From positions 16,700-80,699 of the forward strand of contig NZ_BIMA01000021.1 of NCBI RefSeq assembly GCF_004000845.1: a stretch of 64,000 nucleotides of DNA, read 5' to 3'. The notes beneath the pieces were generated by a model that did no database searches, was not told where the DNA came from, and saw only the letters and a list, made by a program, of their open reading frames with translations. The position numbers and the translations under genes were made by a program. The stretch's first letter is position 1; each line of letters begins with the position of its first letter. Below are positions 34,783-43,234 of this stretch, piece by piece. The DNA is from Paenibacillus koleovorans NBRC 103111 (GTDB lineage Bacteria; Bacillota; Bacilli; Paenibacillales; NBRC-103111).

Positions 34783-36243
34783 ATGATTTGGGACCGGCTC
34801 GGCGTAATTAGCGACGAAGTGAGCGCTGATCTGAACGAAGCATTGGATTGGATGGTCGCCGAGGGACTGCGGCATGTGGAAATCCGTATGGTCGACGGCG
34901 TCAACGTGTCCAACCTGAGCGACGACGACGTGGCCCGCGTGTCCGGCGAAATCGCCCGGCGCGGCCTGCGTGTCTCTGCTATTGCGTCTCCGCTGTTCAA
35001 GTGCGCGCTCGATCCGACGCGCGAGGTCGCGACGGGAGACATGTTCGGCCAGGCCGAGGAAAGCATCGAGGCGCATTTCGACAAGCTGGACCGGACGATT
35101 CTAATCGCCGGTCGGCTCGGTACGCGCTGCATACGGATTTTTTCGTTCTGGCGGGAAGCCGCCCCGACGCAGCACACAGACGAAATCGTCGCGCACCTGA
35201 AACGGGCCGCCGCCGTGGCGGAACGGGCCGACGTCGTGCTGCTGCTCGAAAACGAAAGAACGTGCAACGGCGGATATGCCTTCGAGGTCGCTTCGTTCGT
35301 CCGGCAAGTCGGATCGCCGGCGCTGCGTGCTCTGTGGGACCCCGGGAACGAGTCGGCAGGGGAATATTGGAGTTATCCCGATGTGTACCGCGAAGTGAAG
35401 GAGTTGCTGGAACACGTCCACCTGAAAGACACTGTCGCGCTCAGCGACGGCAAATCCCGCTGCGTGCCGCTCGATTCCGGCCGGGTGCCTTACCTGAAGC
35501 AAATCCGAGATCTGGAACAGGACGGCTACAAAGGCCTGTACGTGATCGAGACGCATTATACACCGAGCGGCGGCACGAAGATGGAAGGGACGAAGCAGTC
35601 GCTCGAAGGGCTGCGCCGGCTGCTCGGCCATCCCTTCATCGCCAGCGAGCGAGTCGACCGGCTGCTTATGAACGTATACGACACCGATCGGTCGGTAGAC
35701 GCGGCGGCGGCGATCGAAGTTGCGGCGAAGCTTAAGGAGCTGCTGTCGCGGCAGGCGCAAGTACGGCTGCTGCTGGACGCCTCCCCCTCTCAGAGCGGGT
35801 TTTGGACGCAACTGGCAGAGCAGCGCGGCATCGAATGGTCGCGGATCGCCGTCATCCAGTTGAACGAATACACCGGGCTGCCCGGCGACGCACCGGACCG
35901 GTTAGGTGACCGGTTGAGCGAACGTCTGCTGGAGCTCGTTCACCCCGGCGAACGGTATTTGATCGACGGGACGGGAGCGACGGAAGAGCAGGGTAGCCGG
36001 ATCGCCTTGGCAGAAGCGCAGATCGATATCGCCTGCGTGGACATTTGGACGGGCGGGCGGATCGTTTCGACAATCGCTGCCGGCTCGCACTTGATCTGTA
36101 CGGCATCGGGAGCGGTCAAGCGGCAGGCGGTGGAAGCGGCGCTGCGGGGAGACGGCTCGGCCGCCGATCCGTTCGCCGTCCTGCGCGGCCGCTCCGACAG
36201 CATGCTGCTCGTCGATCGGGCTGCCTACGGGGCTTCACTCTAG
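34783..36243 (+). CDS. Fusion of a sugar isomerase TIM barrel and a degenerate NagB-like domain
   Basis: A 486-aa protein. Residues 1-280 are an AP-endonuclease-2/IolE-like TIM barrel with predicted metal ligands Glu156 (LLLENE), Asp186 (LWDPGN), His213 (HVHLKD) and Glu256 (YVIETH). Residues about 305-480 resemble glucosamine-6-phosphate deaminase NagB: IQLNEYTGLPGDAPDRLGDRL corresponds to its MDEYVGLP region, and SGAVKRQAVEAALRG to its C-terminal KALALQAAVEG region. The NagB catalytic segment with GDGHIAFNEP is absent and the first Asp is Asn361. The C-terminal half is thus unlikely to deaminate and may bind a sugar phosphate. It starts at ATG 34783. Confidence 0.7.
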   Translation: MIWDRLGVISDEVSADLNEALDWMVAEGLRHVEIRMVDGVNVSNLSDDDVARVSGEIARRGLRVSAIASPLFKCALDPTREVATGDMFGQAEESIEAHFDKLDRTILIAGRLGTRCIRIFSFWREAAPTQHTDEIVAHLKRAAAVAERADVVLLLENERTCNGGYAFEVASFVRQVGSPALRALWDPGNESAGEYWSYPDVYREVKELLEHVHLKDTVALSDGKSRCVPLDSGRVPYLKQIRDLEQDGYKGLYVIETHYTPSGGTKMEGTKQSLEGLRRLLGHPFIASERVDRLLMNVYDTDRSVDAAAAIEVAAKLKELLSRQAQVRLLLDASPSQSGFWTQLAEQRGIEWSRIAVIQLNEYTGLPGDAPDRLGDRLSERLLELVHPGERYLIDGTGATEEQGSRIALAEAQIDIACVDIWTGGRIVSTIAAGSHLICTASGAVKRQAVEAALRGDGSAADPFAVLRGRSDSMLLVDRAAYGASL

Positions 36244-36259
36244 CAGTTCGGCGTGGAAA

Positions 36260-36350
36260 CGAGCGGATGGGGGGTCATCCGCTCGCCACTCTCGGAAGTC
36301 CGCTTCCGGGAGCGCCGGCAAGCGCGGCGGGCAGTTGCCTTTTTTCGGAC
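36260..36350 (+). terminator. Stem-loops and terminator-like structure after the fusion gene
   Basis: The hairpin CGAGCGGAT / ATCCGCTCG (36260-36285) is followed by a second imperfect one (about 36291-36312). A short stem, GGCAA / TTGCC, then runs into TTTTTT (ends about 36350). They probably separate the ABC operon from the AraC gene. The remainder of 36351-36580 shows nothing else recognisable apart from the ribosome binding site AAGGAGG. Confidence 0.5.
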
Positions 36351-36580
36351 ATTGACGGTTCCAGGGGGAATGACTATCATCAACAGTAAGGCGACAGAAC
36401 CGTCCATCCATTCATGTATACGCTTCCAATAAGTCCTTGCGCGTCCGGCCCGGCGCGTAAGGGCGCTTCGTTGTTGTTGGGCCGTTTCGAGCGAAAGCCC
36501 AAGGGGGGGCTTCGAGGTGAGAGTAGGGATTTCTTTGCTGTGGGTAGAAACTATAAATTGTTCCGGCAAGGAGGATTTAC

Positions 36581-38905
36581 ATGCCCAACCGTAATCATCC
36601 ATTCTCCTTCAAAAACTGGTCCTTCAAAAAGCTGTCCTTCAAAAACATTACCTTCAAACGAAAATTGATGGTGTTTTCGCTGCTGATTAGTATCATTCCG
36701 GTGCTGATCGTCGGTTTTTTCTCCGCGTTCATCGCCACCCAGAATATCCAAGAGGAAGTCAACCTCAACCACTCCAGCACCCTCAAGCAAATTCATTTTC
36801 AGATCAACAATTTGCTGAAAAACCTGCAAATCATCTCCATCCGGCTGGCATCGAACCCGGCGCTGGAACGGTCGGTGCAGGCCGGCTATTTCGTGGACAA
36901 TCTAAGCCAGACATTCGATATGATCGAATCGATCAAAAGGGAATATAGCTACTCGACGATCAAATTCAACGTGTCTCTCGTCTACACGGCGCAAAAATAT
37001 GTCTATTACAGCTCGAACATGGCGAGCAGCTTGACGGAAAGCCAAGCGATGGACATGGTGCGCGACAACAAGCCGATCGAAAACGCTTCGTTCATGGTAC
37101 TGCCCGATCCCGCCGACAAGCAGCCCGATCTGCTGCTGTTCCGGCCGGTTCCGATGTACACGCATTATACCGACGGCATCTTGGTGCTGCATGTGAACGT
37201 TGATGAACTCGTCAAGTTTCTCGATACACTGAACGCCGGTGTCGGCAGCAAAATTTTGATCGTCGACCGGACAGGCAGCGTTATTTTCAGCAAAGACAAA
37301 AAAGATATCGGGACGCAGCTGCAAAACGTCTCGACGCTGGACAAAACGAAAGATACGCAGCTGCAGCTGCCCGACAACTATATGCTGGATGGTAAGGATT
37401 ACCAGGTATCGTTCCAAAACTCGTCGTTCAACAATTGGACGTATATCGTCATGACGCCTACGATGGAGCTGATGCACCGGGCCGATTACATTAAGAAGAT
37501 GACCGTCATCATGGTCGCGGTGATTGTGCTGCTCTGGGTGCTGCTCGCCTTCGTCGGCTCGAACCGGCTTTATTTCCCGATCGCCGTGCTGCTCAAAAAA
37601 ATCGTACCCGAGCAGGAGCGGCATAGCGAGCCGTGGAACGACCTGAAGGCGCTGGGAGTGTACATCGACCGGATGGTCGCCTCCAAGCACGGCCTGGAAC
37701 AGGAAATCAAGGAGCAGTCGCCCTATTTGCGGCAAAGCATTTTTCAGCAGCTGTTGCTCGGCGAAATGTCCGACCGGGAAATGCAATCGAAAACGGAACG
37801 GTACAACCTCCCGTTGAAGGGCGACTGGTTTTACGTCTGTATTGCCGACGTGGACCAACATGCCGAGTTCGCCCGCAAATACAACAAAGGGGACCGCACG
37901 CTTATCCATAACGTCATACGCAAAATGATCGAAGAGATCGTCGGCGAGGAGCGGCAGTGCCTGACGTTCGTCCCTCATATGGGACAGGTGATCATCATCA
38001 TAAGCATGGATGCGGCGAACTGGGAGACGGACAAGTGGGTGCAGGGCCGGATGGATTTGTTCCGGCATTATTTGGAGGAGCACGTTCACTTGACGGCGAG
38101 CGTGGCGGTCGGTCCCGCTCAGTTCGGCTATTCGGGGATCAACCAAAGCTACGAGCAGGCATTGAAATTCTTGCGGTACCGGCTCACGATGGGTCATAAC
38201 GTGACGATCTCGAACGACAACGTAGAGCCGTCGGTCAAACAGCTCAACCAGTCTATTATGGAGAAGCAGAAGCATATCGTGTTCAGCGTCATTCACGGCA
38301 ACATCGACGAGGCGAACTTGCAATTGGCCGACATGATCGTCGATTTGCCGGACAGCGTGGAGAGCACGGAAGCGGTGCTGGCGTCGCTCACCTATTTGCT
38401 CGGAGAGCTGGAATATATGCTGCATCAGATGGGCTGCCGCCTGAACGAGACGCTGAACGTTGACGTCTACAAGCAGCTTTACCGGATGAAGACGATCGGG
38501 GAGGTCGAGGAATGGCTGTCGCGTCAAGTGTTCCCGGGCGTCAAGGAGCAGCTGGAAAAGATGACGGTCTCGAAAAAAACGAAAATTATCCAGCAGGTGC
38601 TGCAATATGTCAACGAGCATTACAAAAGCGATTTGTCGCTGCAAAGCTTGGCTGACGAATTCAACATTTCACCTTCCCACTTAAGCCGCATGTTCAAGGA
38701 GGAGACGAACCGAACGTTCAGCGATTATATACTGGAATACCGGATGAACAAGGCTAAGGAATGGCTGGAGCATACCGACATGCCGATCAAGGAAATCGCC
38801 GATCAGCTGCGCTACACGAACGTCACCAATTTTACGCGAGCGTTCAAGCACTTTTATGGAACGCCACCCGGGCAATTCCGGTTGGGCTCGATGTCCGAAA
38901 TGTAG
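36581..38905 (+). CDS. Membrane-bound AraC-family regulator (two-TM, Cache-like sensor)
   Basis: A 774-aa regulator. A basic N-terminus with four SFK-type repeats (about residues 9-27) precedes a membrane segment (FSLLISIIPVLIVGFFSAFI). An extracellular sensor follows (about residues 50-300), then a second membrane segment (MVAVIVLLWVLLAFVG), a cytoplasmic linker and a C-terminal AraC DNA-binding domain (LQSLADEFNISPSHLSRMFKEETNRTF onward). This layout is common in Paenibacillus next to LplABC genes, where it senses an external sugar or its binding protein. It lies between the two paralogous solute-binding protein genes, whose promoters share an inverted-repeat block. Confidence 0.88.
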   Translation: MPNRNHPFSFKNWSFKKLSFKNITFKRKLMVFSLLISIIPVLIVGFFSAFIATQNIQEEVNLNHSSTLKQIHFQINNLLKNLQIISIRLASNPALERSVQAGYFVDNLSQTFDMIESIKREYSYSTIKFNVSLVYTAQKYVYYSSNMASSLTESQAMDMVRDNKPIENASFMVLPDPADKQPDLLLFRPVPMYTHYTDGILVLHVNVDELVKFLDTLNAGVGSKILIVDRTGSVIFSKDKKDIGTQLQNVSTLDKTKDTQLQLPDNYMLDGKDYQVSFQNSSFNNWTYIVMTPTMELMHRADYIKKMTVIMVAVIVLLWVLLAFVGSNRLYFPIAVLLKKIVPEQERHSEPWNDLKALGVYIDRMVASKHGLEQEIKEQSPYLRQSIFQQLLLGEMSDREMQSKTERYNLPLKGDWFYVCIADVDQHAEFARKYNKGDRTLIHNVIRKMIEEIVGEERQCLTFVPHMGQVIIIISMDAANWETDKWVQGRMDLFRHYLEEHVHLTASVAVGPAQFGYSGINQSYEQALKFLRYRLTMGHNVTISNDNVEPSVKQLNQSIMEKQKHIVFSVIHGNIDEANLQLADMIVDLPDSVESTEAVLASLTYLLGELEYMLHQMGCRLNETLNVDVYKQLYRMKTIGEVEEWLSRQVFPGVKEQLEKMTVSKKTKIIQQVLQYVNEHYKSDLSLQSLADEFNISPSHLSRMFKEETNRTFSDYILEYRMNKAKEWLEHTDMPIKEIADQLRYTNVTNFTRAFKHFYGTPPGQFRLGSMSEM

Positions 38906-38928
38906 CGTTAATCATTCCCGCTCTTTTC

Positions 38929-38997
38929 ACTTATCATTACATGCGTGCCGAATCGCAACAACTGATAATTGCGTACAACCGCCGCCGCCGCTTACAG
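38929..38997 (+). promoter_or_regulatory. Promoter and operator region of the second solute-binding protein gene
   Basis: TTGCGT (38969-38974) and TTACAG (38992-38997), 17-bp spacing, are preceded by CACTTATCA and TGATAATTG, an imperfect inverted repeat. Sequence and spacing mirror the region at 28872-28963. Confidence 0.55.
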
Positions 38998-39058
38998 TAG
39001 GATCAGCCTTGTAAGCGATAACACGACAACGCGGCAATAGGACGAGGGGAGAAGGATC

Positions 39059-40624
39059 ATGAAAGGGAAAGCCAAACATCGCGTCGCGCTGGCCATTATG
39101 CTGCTGTTATCGGCAAGTCTGTTGCCGGCTTGCGGCCGTACAAGCATCGCTCCGTTTCAATCCCCTTCTGCCGAATCGAACGAGATCAGCATCTTGTTGT
39201 CGCATAACAACGGCCCTTACGCCATGAAGTACAAAGGGGATGACGACGTCTACACTCGGGAGCTATCCCGGCTGTCGGGCTTCAATCTGCACTTCGACTT
39301 CCTTGGCCATTCGACGGATTTCATCCAGCAGCTGACCGTCCGATTCGCCACCAAGGACTTGGCCGACCTGGTTGAAACGGACGACGCGCTCAATTCGAGC
39401 ATGCATCCCGGAGCGGTCGAGCAGGGCTTGCTGTACCGGCTTAACGATTTGCTGGACCAATATGGCCCGGAAATCAAATCGCACATTCCGCAAGCGGTAT
39501 GGGACAGCCCGCGCATCAGCAGAGACGGGAACATTTACGGCATTCCCGCCTTGACCGGTGCCCCGTCGATCCGCGTCGTCTATATCCGTCAAGACTGGCT
39601 GGATAAGCTGGGTATGCCTCAACCGAAAACAGTGGACGACTATTTGGCGTTCTTCGAGGCGGTCAAAGAGCGCGACATGAACGGGGACGGTGACCCGAAC
39701 GACGAATACGGCTTCTACGTGAGGGAAAATCTGGAATACAGCGACCTGTTTTTCAAGGAATTCGGCGCCCATCCAACGGAATGGATGTATCGCAACGGCA
39801 AGCTGCAGCCGGGTTTGATCCAGCCGGAGATGAAGGATTCGTTAAGATTCTGGAAAATGCTGTACGACAAAGGGTATGTCAACCCGAACCTGTTCACGAC
39901 CAAATCGTCCGACTGGCGGAAGGGCATCAAGCAGGGAAAAGCTGGAATGTGGCTGCACGACGTGCCGAATTACCAGCAGGATTGGGCGCCGGAGCTGTTC
40001 ACGAACGAGAAAAACGTCAAAATTTCAATGCTCGAAGGCCCGCAAGGCCCGAAGGGCAAAGGACTGAAGGCAGAGGACGACCGGATCAAGGACGTGTGGG
40101 TCATCCCGACCTTGAACCAGCATCCCGAGAAGGTGATCCAATATTTGAACTGGGCGTGGTCGAGCCCGGAAGCCGAAAAGTTTTTCGCGTACGGCGTGAA
40201 TGGCCGGAACTATACGGTCGACAACGACGGCAAGGTCCGCTTCGACGCCAGCAATCCGGCGAATGCGGAAATCGGCCACGTGCGACTGTCGATCAATCCG
40301 CGCGAGGAAGGCAGGCTGACTCCGCTCGTGCTGGCGATCGATCCGAACGCGGAGCTGCTCAAAAAAGGGCTGCAGGCAGCGCAAAACTCAATTTTTCAAA
40401 CGGACGGGTTGTACAAGCCGAATTTGCAGGCGCTGAAGACGCACCCGGAATTGGGCAGCGGTGCGGGTACGCTGTTCCTCGACATGTTCGCCAAGATCGT
40501 TACCGGCCGTGCCGATCTGGACGAATGCTTCGAGCAATTCGTCAAGGATTGGAACAGCCGCGGCGGCGAGGCCGCTATTCGCGAAGCGACGAAGTGGTAC
40601 AAAGCTTTTCACGATATCGAATAA
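39059..40624 (+). CDS. ABC transporter substrate-binding lipoprotein, paralogue of 29.0 kb gene
   Basis: A 521-aa solute-binding lipoprotein with lipobox LLPAC (Cys about residue 26). It matches the protein at 29.0-30.6 kb over almost the full length (for example FFKEFGAHP, GSGAGTLFLDMFAK, KDVWVIPT), with most differences in the signal and linker. No permease genes follow, so it either shares the LplB/LplC pair at 30.6-32.4 kb as an alternative receptor or is a duplicated remnant kept for a related sugar. It starts at ATG 39059. Confidence 0.88.
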   Translation: MKGKAKHRVALAIMLLLSASLLPACGRTSIAPFQSPSAESNEISILLSHNNGPYAMKYKGDDDVYTRELSRLSGFNLHFDFLGHSTDFIQQLTVRFATKDLADLVETDDALNSSMHPGAVEQGLLYRLNDLLDQYGPEIKSHIPQAVWDSPRISRDGNIYGIPALTGAPSIRVVYIRQDWLDKLGMPQPKTVDDYLAFFEAVKERDMNGDGDPNDEYGFYVRENLEYSDLFFKEFGAHPTEWMYRNGKLQPGLIQPEMKDSLRFWKMLYDKGYVNPNLFTTKSSDWRKGIKQGKAGMWLHDVPNYQQDWAPELFTNEKNVKISMLEGPQGPKGKGLKAEDDRIKDVWVIPTLNQHPEKVIQYLNWAWSSPEAEKFFAYGVNGRNYTVDNDGKVRFDASNPANAEIGHVRLSINPREEGRLTPLVLAIDPNAELLKKGLQAAQNSIFQTDGLYKPNLQALKTHPELGSGAGTLFLDMFAKIVTGRADLDECFEQFVKDWNSRGGEAAIREATKWYKAFHDIE

Positions 40625-40640
40625 ATCCTGGTGATTGGAG

Positions 40641-41513
40641 ATGGACGAATTGATCATCGACGCGCATAATCATCCGAACTGGAAAGGCCATAACTTGGAA
40701 CGCTTTATCGAGAACATGGACAAATTCAACATCGACAAAACGTGGCTATTGAGCCGGGAAACCCCGTCCGACGAGTCCGATCCGCGTAGCCTGTACGTCT
40801 ACCCGGATTTCGGCGAGGACGGCCCGCTTTCCTTCCGAAACTGCCTGTCCTTCTACGAACGCCGCCCGGACCGGTTCGTGCTCGGCTACGCGCCTGACCC
40901 GCGCCGTCCGGATGCGATTGATCGTCTCCATTCGGCGATCAATTTGTACGGCGTCCGCATCTGCGGCGAAATCAAGCTGCGGATGATGTACGACAATCCC
41001 GACGCGATTCGGATGTACCGGTTTTGCGGGGAAAAAGGGCTTCCCGTCACGGTGCATATCGATTACGAGTTCGATACGGGCAGCAAATACCCGCGTCCGA
41101 ACTGGTGGTACGGCGGCGGCATCGACGCCTTCGAACGGGCGGTCAAAAAATGTCCCGACACGTATTTCATCGGTCATGCGCCTGGATTCTGGGCCCATAT
41201 TTCGGGCGACGACCAATTCGATAAGGTGCCGTACCCGAAAGGAAAGGTGGAGCCGGGCGGCGATGTAGTTCGCATGCTGCGCCAATATCCGAATTTGTAC
41301 TGCGACATTTCCGCAGGCTCGGGCTGCAACGCGTTCGAGCGCGACCCGGAGTTCGCCAAGCCGTTTATACTGGAGTTTCAGGACCGTATCCTGTACGGAC
41401 GGGACAATTTCAACAACCAGCATCAGGACATGCTGAGCAAGCTGGACTTGCCGGAGGACGTGCTCGACAAAATTTACTACAAAAACGCGTTGAAGCTCGT
41501 TCCGCTGGATTAA
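40641..41513 (+). CDS. Amidohydrolase-2 family metal-dependent hydrolase
   Basis: A 290-aa TIM-barrel hydrolase. Metal-site candidates are DAHNHP near the N-terminus, VTVHIDYEF about residue 140, FIGHAPGFW about residue 180 and YGRDNFN near the C-terminus. Amidohydrolase-2 enzymes cleave lactones, amides or carboxylates. In this cluster a sugar-lactone or amide hydrolase role fits. ATG 40641 is preferred to TTG 40635. It follows the second solute-binding protein gene by 16 bp. Confidence 0.75.
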   Translation: MDELIIDAHNHPNWKGHNLERFIENMDKFNIDKTWLLSRETPSDESDPRSLYVYPDFGEDGPLSFRNCLSFYERRPDRFVLGYAPDPRRPDAIDRLHSAINLYGVRICGEIKLRMMYDNPDAIRMYRFCGEKGLPVTVHIDYEFDTGSKYPRPNWWYGGGIDAFERAVKKCPDTYFIGHAPGFWAHISGDDQFDKVPYPKGKVEPGGDVVRMLRQYPNLYCDISAGSGCNAFERDPEFAKPFILEFQDRILYGRDNFNNQHQDMLSKLDLPEDVLDKIYYKNALKLVPLD

Positions 41514-41547
41514 ACCAGATCGCTTGTGGAGAGGGGCAACATTCAGG

Positions 41548-42732
41548 ATGAGTCAACCTTATTGGATCGAAGGCTTGCACTACCGCAGCGGCGAGCCGGT
41601 TTCGCTCAAGCTCGATAACGGCGTCATCGTGGAAGTCGGCGTTCCGGAGAGGACGGAGAAGGAGCTGCCTTGGATCGCTCCGGGGTTCGTCGATCTGCAA
41701 ATCAACGGCTACTTGGGCATGGACTTCAACAGGCAGCCCATCGCCGACGATCTCGTCGGGGAGGCGACTAGAAGCATGTGGAAGGAAGGCGTCACCTCGT
41801 ATTTGCCCACGGTTACGACGAATACGGCGGAACGGATCGAGCAGGCGCTGGCGTCGATCGCCTCGGCGTGCGAACGGGATGCCGACGCGGGGCGGGGAGT
41901 GGCCGGCATCCATGTGGAAGGACCGTTCATCTCGCCCGAGGATGGGGCGCGCGGCGCGCACGGTCTGGAATACGTACGGGCGCCCGACTGGGAGCTGTTC
42001 CAACGGTGGCAGGAGGCGGCCGGCGGCCGGATTAAAATCATCACGTTATCTCCCGAATGGGATTCCGCCGAATCGTTTATCGCCAACTGCTCGAGGAGCG
42101 GCGTGATCGCCTCGATCGGCCATACGAAAGCGACGTCTGAGCAAATTCGCCGGGCGGTCGACGCCGGAGCGGTCATGTCCACCCATCTCGGCAACGCCGC
42201 CCATCCCGAGCTGCCCCGTCATCCGAACTATATTTGGGACCAATTGGCGGATGACCGGCTGTACGCGTCGCTTATCCCCGACGGCTTCCACTTGCCGGAA
42301 ACGTTTCTGAAGGTGGCGATGCGGGTCAAAGGCGACAAAGCCGTGCTCGTGAGCGACGCCGTCGCGCTTGCCGGCTTGCCGGCCGGGGAATACAAGCACC
42401 AGAGCGGGCGCTCGGTGTTCAAGACGCCGGAAGGCAAGCTGGTGCTCGGCTCCAACCCGAAGCTGCTGGCCGGCTCGGCGCAAATGCTGCTGTGGGGTAT
42501 GGAGCATCTCGTGCGCAGCGGGCTGTGCGAGCTGGCCGATGCATGGGACATGGCTTCGACCCGTCCCGCGAGGCTGATCGGCTTGCCTGCGGGACAAGGC
42601 ATCGCCGTCGGCGCGCCGGCCGACCTGGTCGCTTATCGAACGAAGGGCGACCGCATTCAGCTCTTGAACACGTATAAAGCGGGAGCTAGCGTCTATCAGA
42701 GCGAGCCGCCGGAAGCGGCGGGCTTCGAATGA
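41548..42732 (+). CDS. nagA: N-acetylglucosamine-6-phosphate deacetylase-like protein
   Basis: A 394-aa amidohydrolase of the NagA family, with PGFVDLQINGYLGMDFN, HVEGPFISPEDGARGAH (metal Glu), SIGHTKATSEQI and MSTHLGNAAHPEL (metal His residues), and LVSDAVALAGLPAGEY with the catalytic Asp. It should deacetylate an N-acetylated amino sugar phosphate. The segment between the second His and the catalytic Asp departs from classical NagA, so the substrate may not be GlcNAc-6-phosphate. ATG 41548 is chosen over TTG 41524. The NagB-like fusion lies 5 kb upstream in the same cluster. Confidence 0.75.
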   Translation: MSQPYWIEGLHYRSGEPVSLKLDNGVIVEVGVPERTEKELPWIAPGFVDLQINGYLGMDFNRQPIADDLVGEATRSMWKEGVTSYLPTVTTNTAERIEQALASIASACERDADAGRGVAGIHVEGPFISPEDGARGAHGLEYVRAPDWELFQRWQEAAGGRIKIITLSPEWDSAESFIANCSRSGVIASIGHTKATSEQIRRAVDAGAVMSTHLGNAAHPELPRHPNYIWDQLADDRLYASLIPDGFHLPETFLKVAMRVKGDKAVLVSDAVALAGLPAGEYKHQSGRSVFKTPEGKLVLGSNPKLLAGSAQMLLWGMEHLVRSGLCELADAWDMASTRPARLIGLPAGQGIAVGAPADLVAYRTKGDRIQLLNTYKAGASVYQSEPPEAAGFE

Positions 42733-42748
42733 GAAGAAGGAGGAGCTA

Positions 42749-43174
42749 ATGCCTATTTCGTTAAAGGTATTGACCGCCGCCGCCTTCGCTCCGTACGGCG
42801 ATCTCATTGCGCATGACGGCGAGCTTGAGGCGGATTTTCAAGTGATCGTCGACGAACCGGACGCGCCAGGCTGGCGAATCGCCGTCAATCGGGTGACGGC
42901 TGCGCCGATCGTCTCCCTCGGCCGCCATCCGAATACGCGCGAATCGTTCGAGCCGTTGTCCGGTACGGTCGTCCTTGTCGTCGCCGGACTTGACGAACCG
43001 GACCGACTCGAAGCGTTCGTGCTCGATCAGCCGGTGTGCCTGCTCGTGGACGTCTGGCATGCCACGATCGCGATCGGCAAGCCGGCGCTTGTGAAAATTA
43101 CCGAAAACCATTCCGTCCGCTCCGAGGCTTATGCGCTGCCGGGTCCACTTCACGTCGGGTTGACGACCGGCTGA
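42749..43174 (+). CDS. Ureidoglycolate lyase-like cupin protein (AllA family)
   Basis: A 141-aa beta-barrel protein resembling AllA: it opens with LTAAAFAPYGDLIAHDG, has LGRHPNTRESFEPLSGTVVLVVAG and the C-terminal VDVWHATIAIGKPALVKITEN. AllA releases urea from ureidoglycolate, but no purine genes are nearby, so the real substrate here is open. It starts at ATG 42749 behind AAGGAGGAG, 16 bp after the NagA-like gene. Confidence 0.65.
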   Translation: MPISLKVLTAAAFAPYGDLIAHDGELEADFQVIVDEPDAPGWRIAVNRVTAAPIVSLGRHPNTRESFEPLSGTVVLVVAGLDEPDRLEAFVLDQPVCLLVDVWHATIAIGKPALVKITENHSVRSEAYALPGPLHVGLTTG

Positions 43175-43234
43175 CCCTGGCATGGCGCTGCGGCGGACAC
43201 GGACCGGTTATTTCAGAGTTAGGAGCGAATGACG

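Noticed and set aside
36902..38644. 580-codon open frame opposite the AraC regulator gene
   Set aside because: Antisense shadow; composition is His/Arg/Leu-rich without domains.
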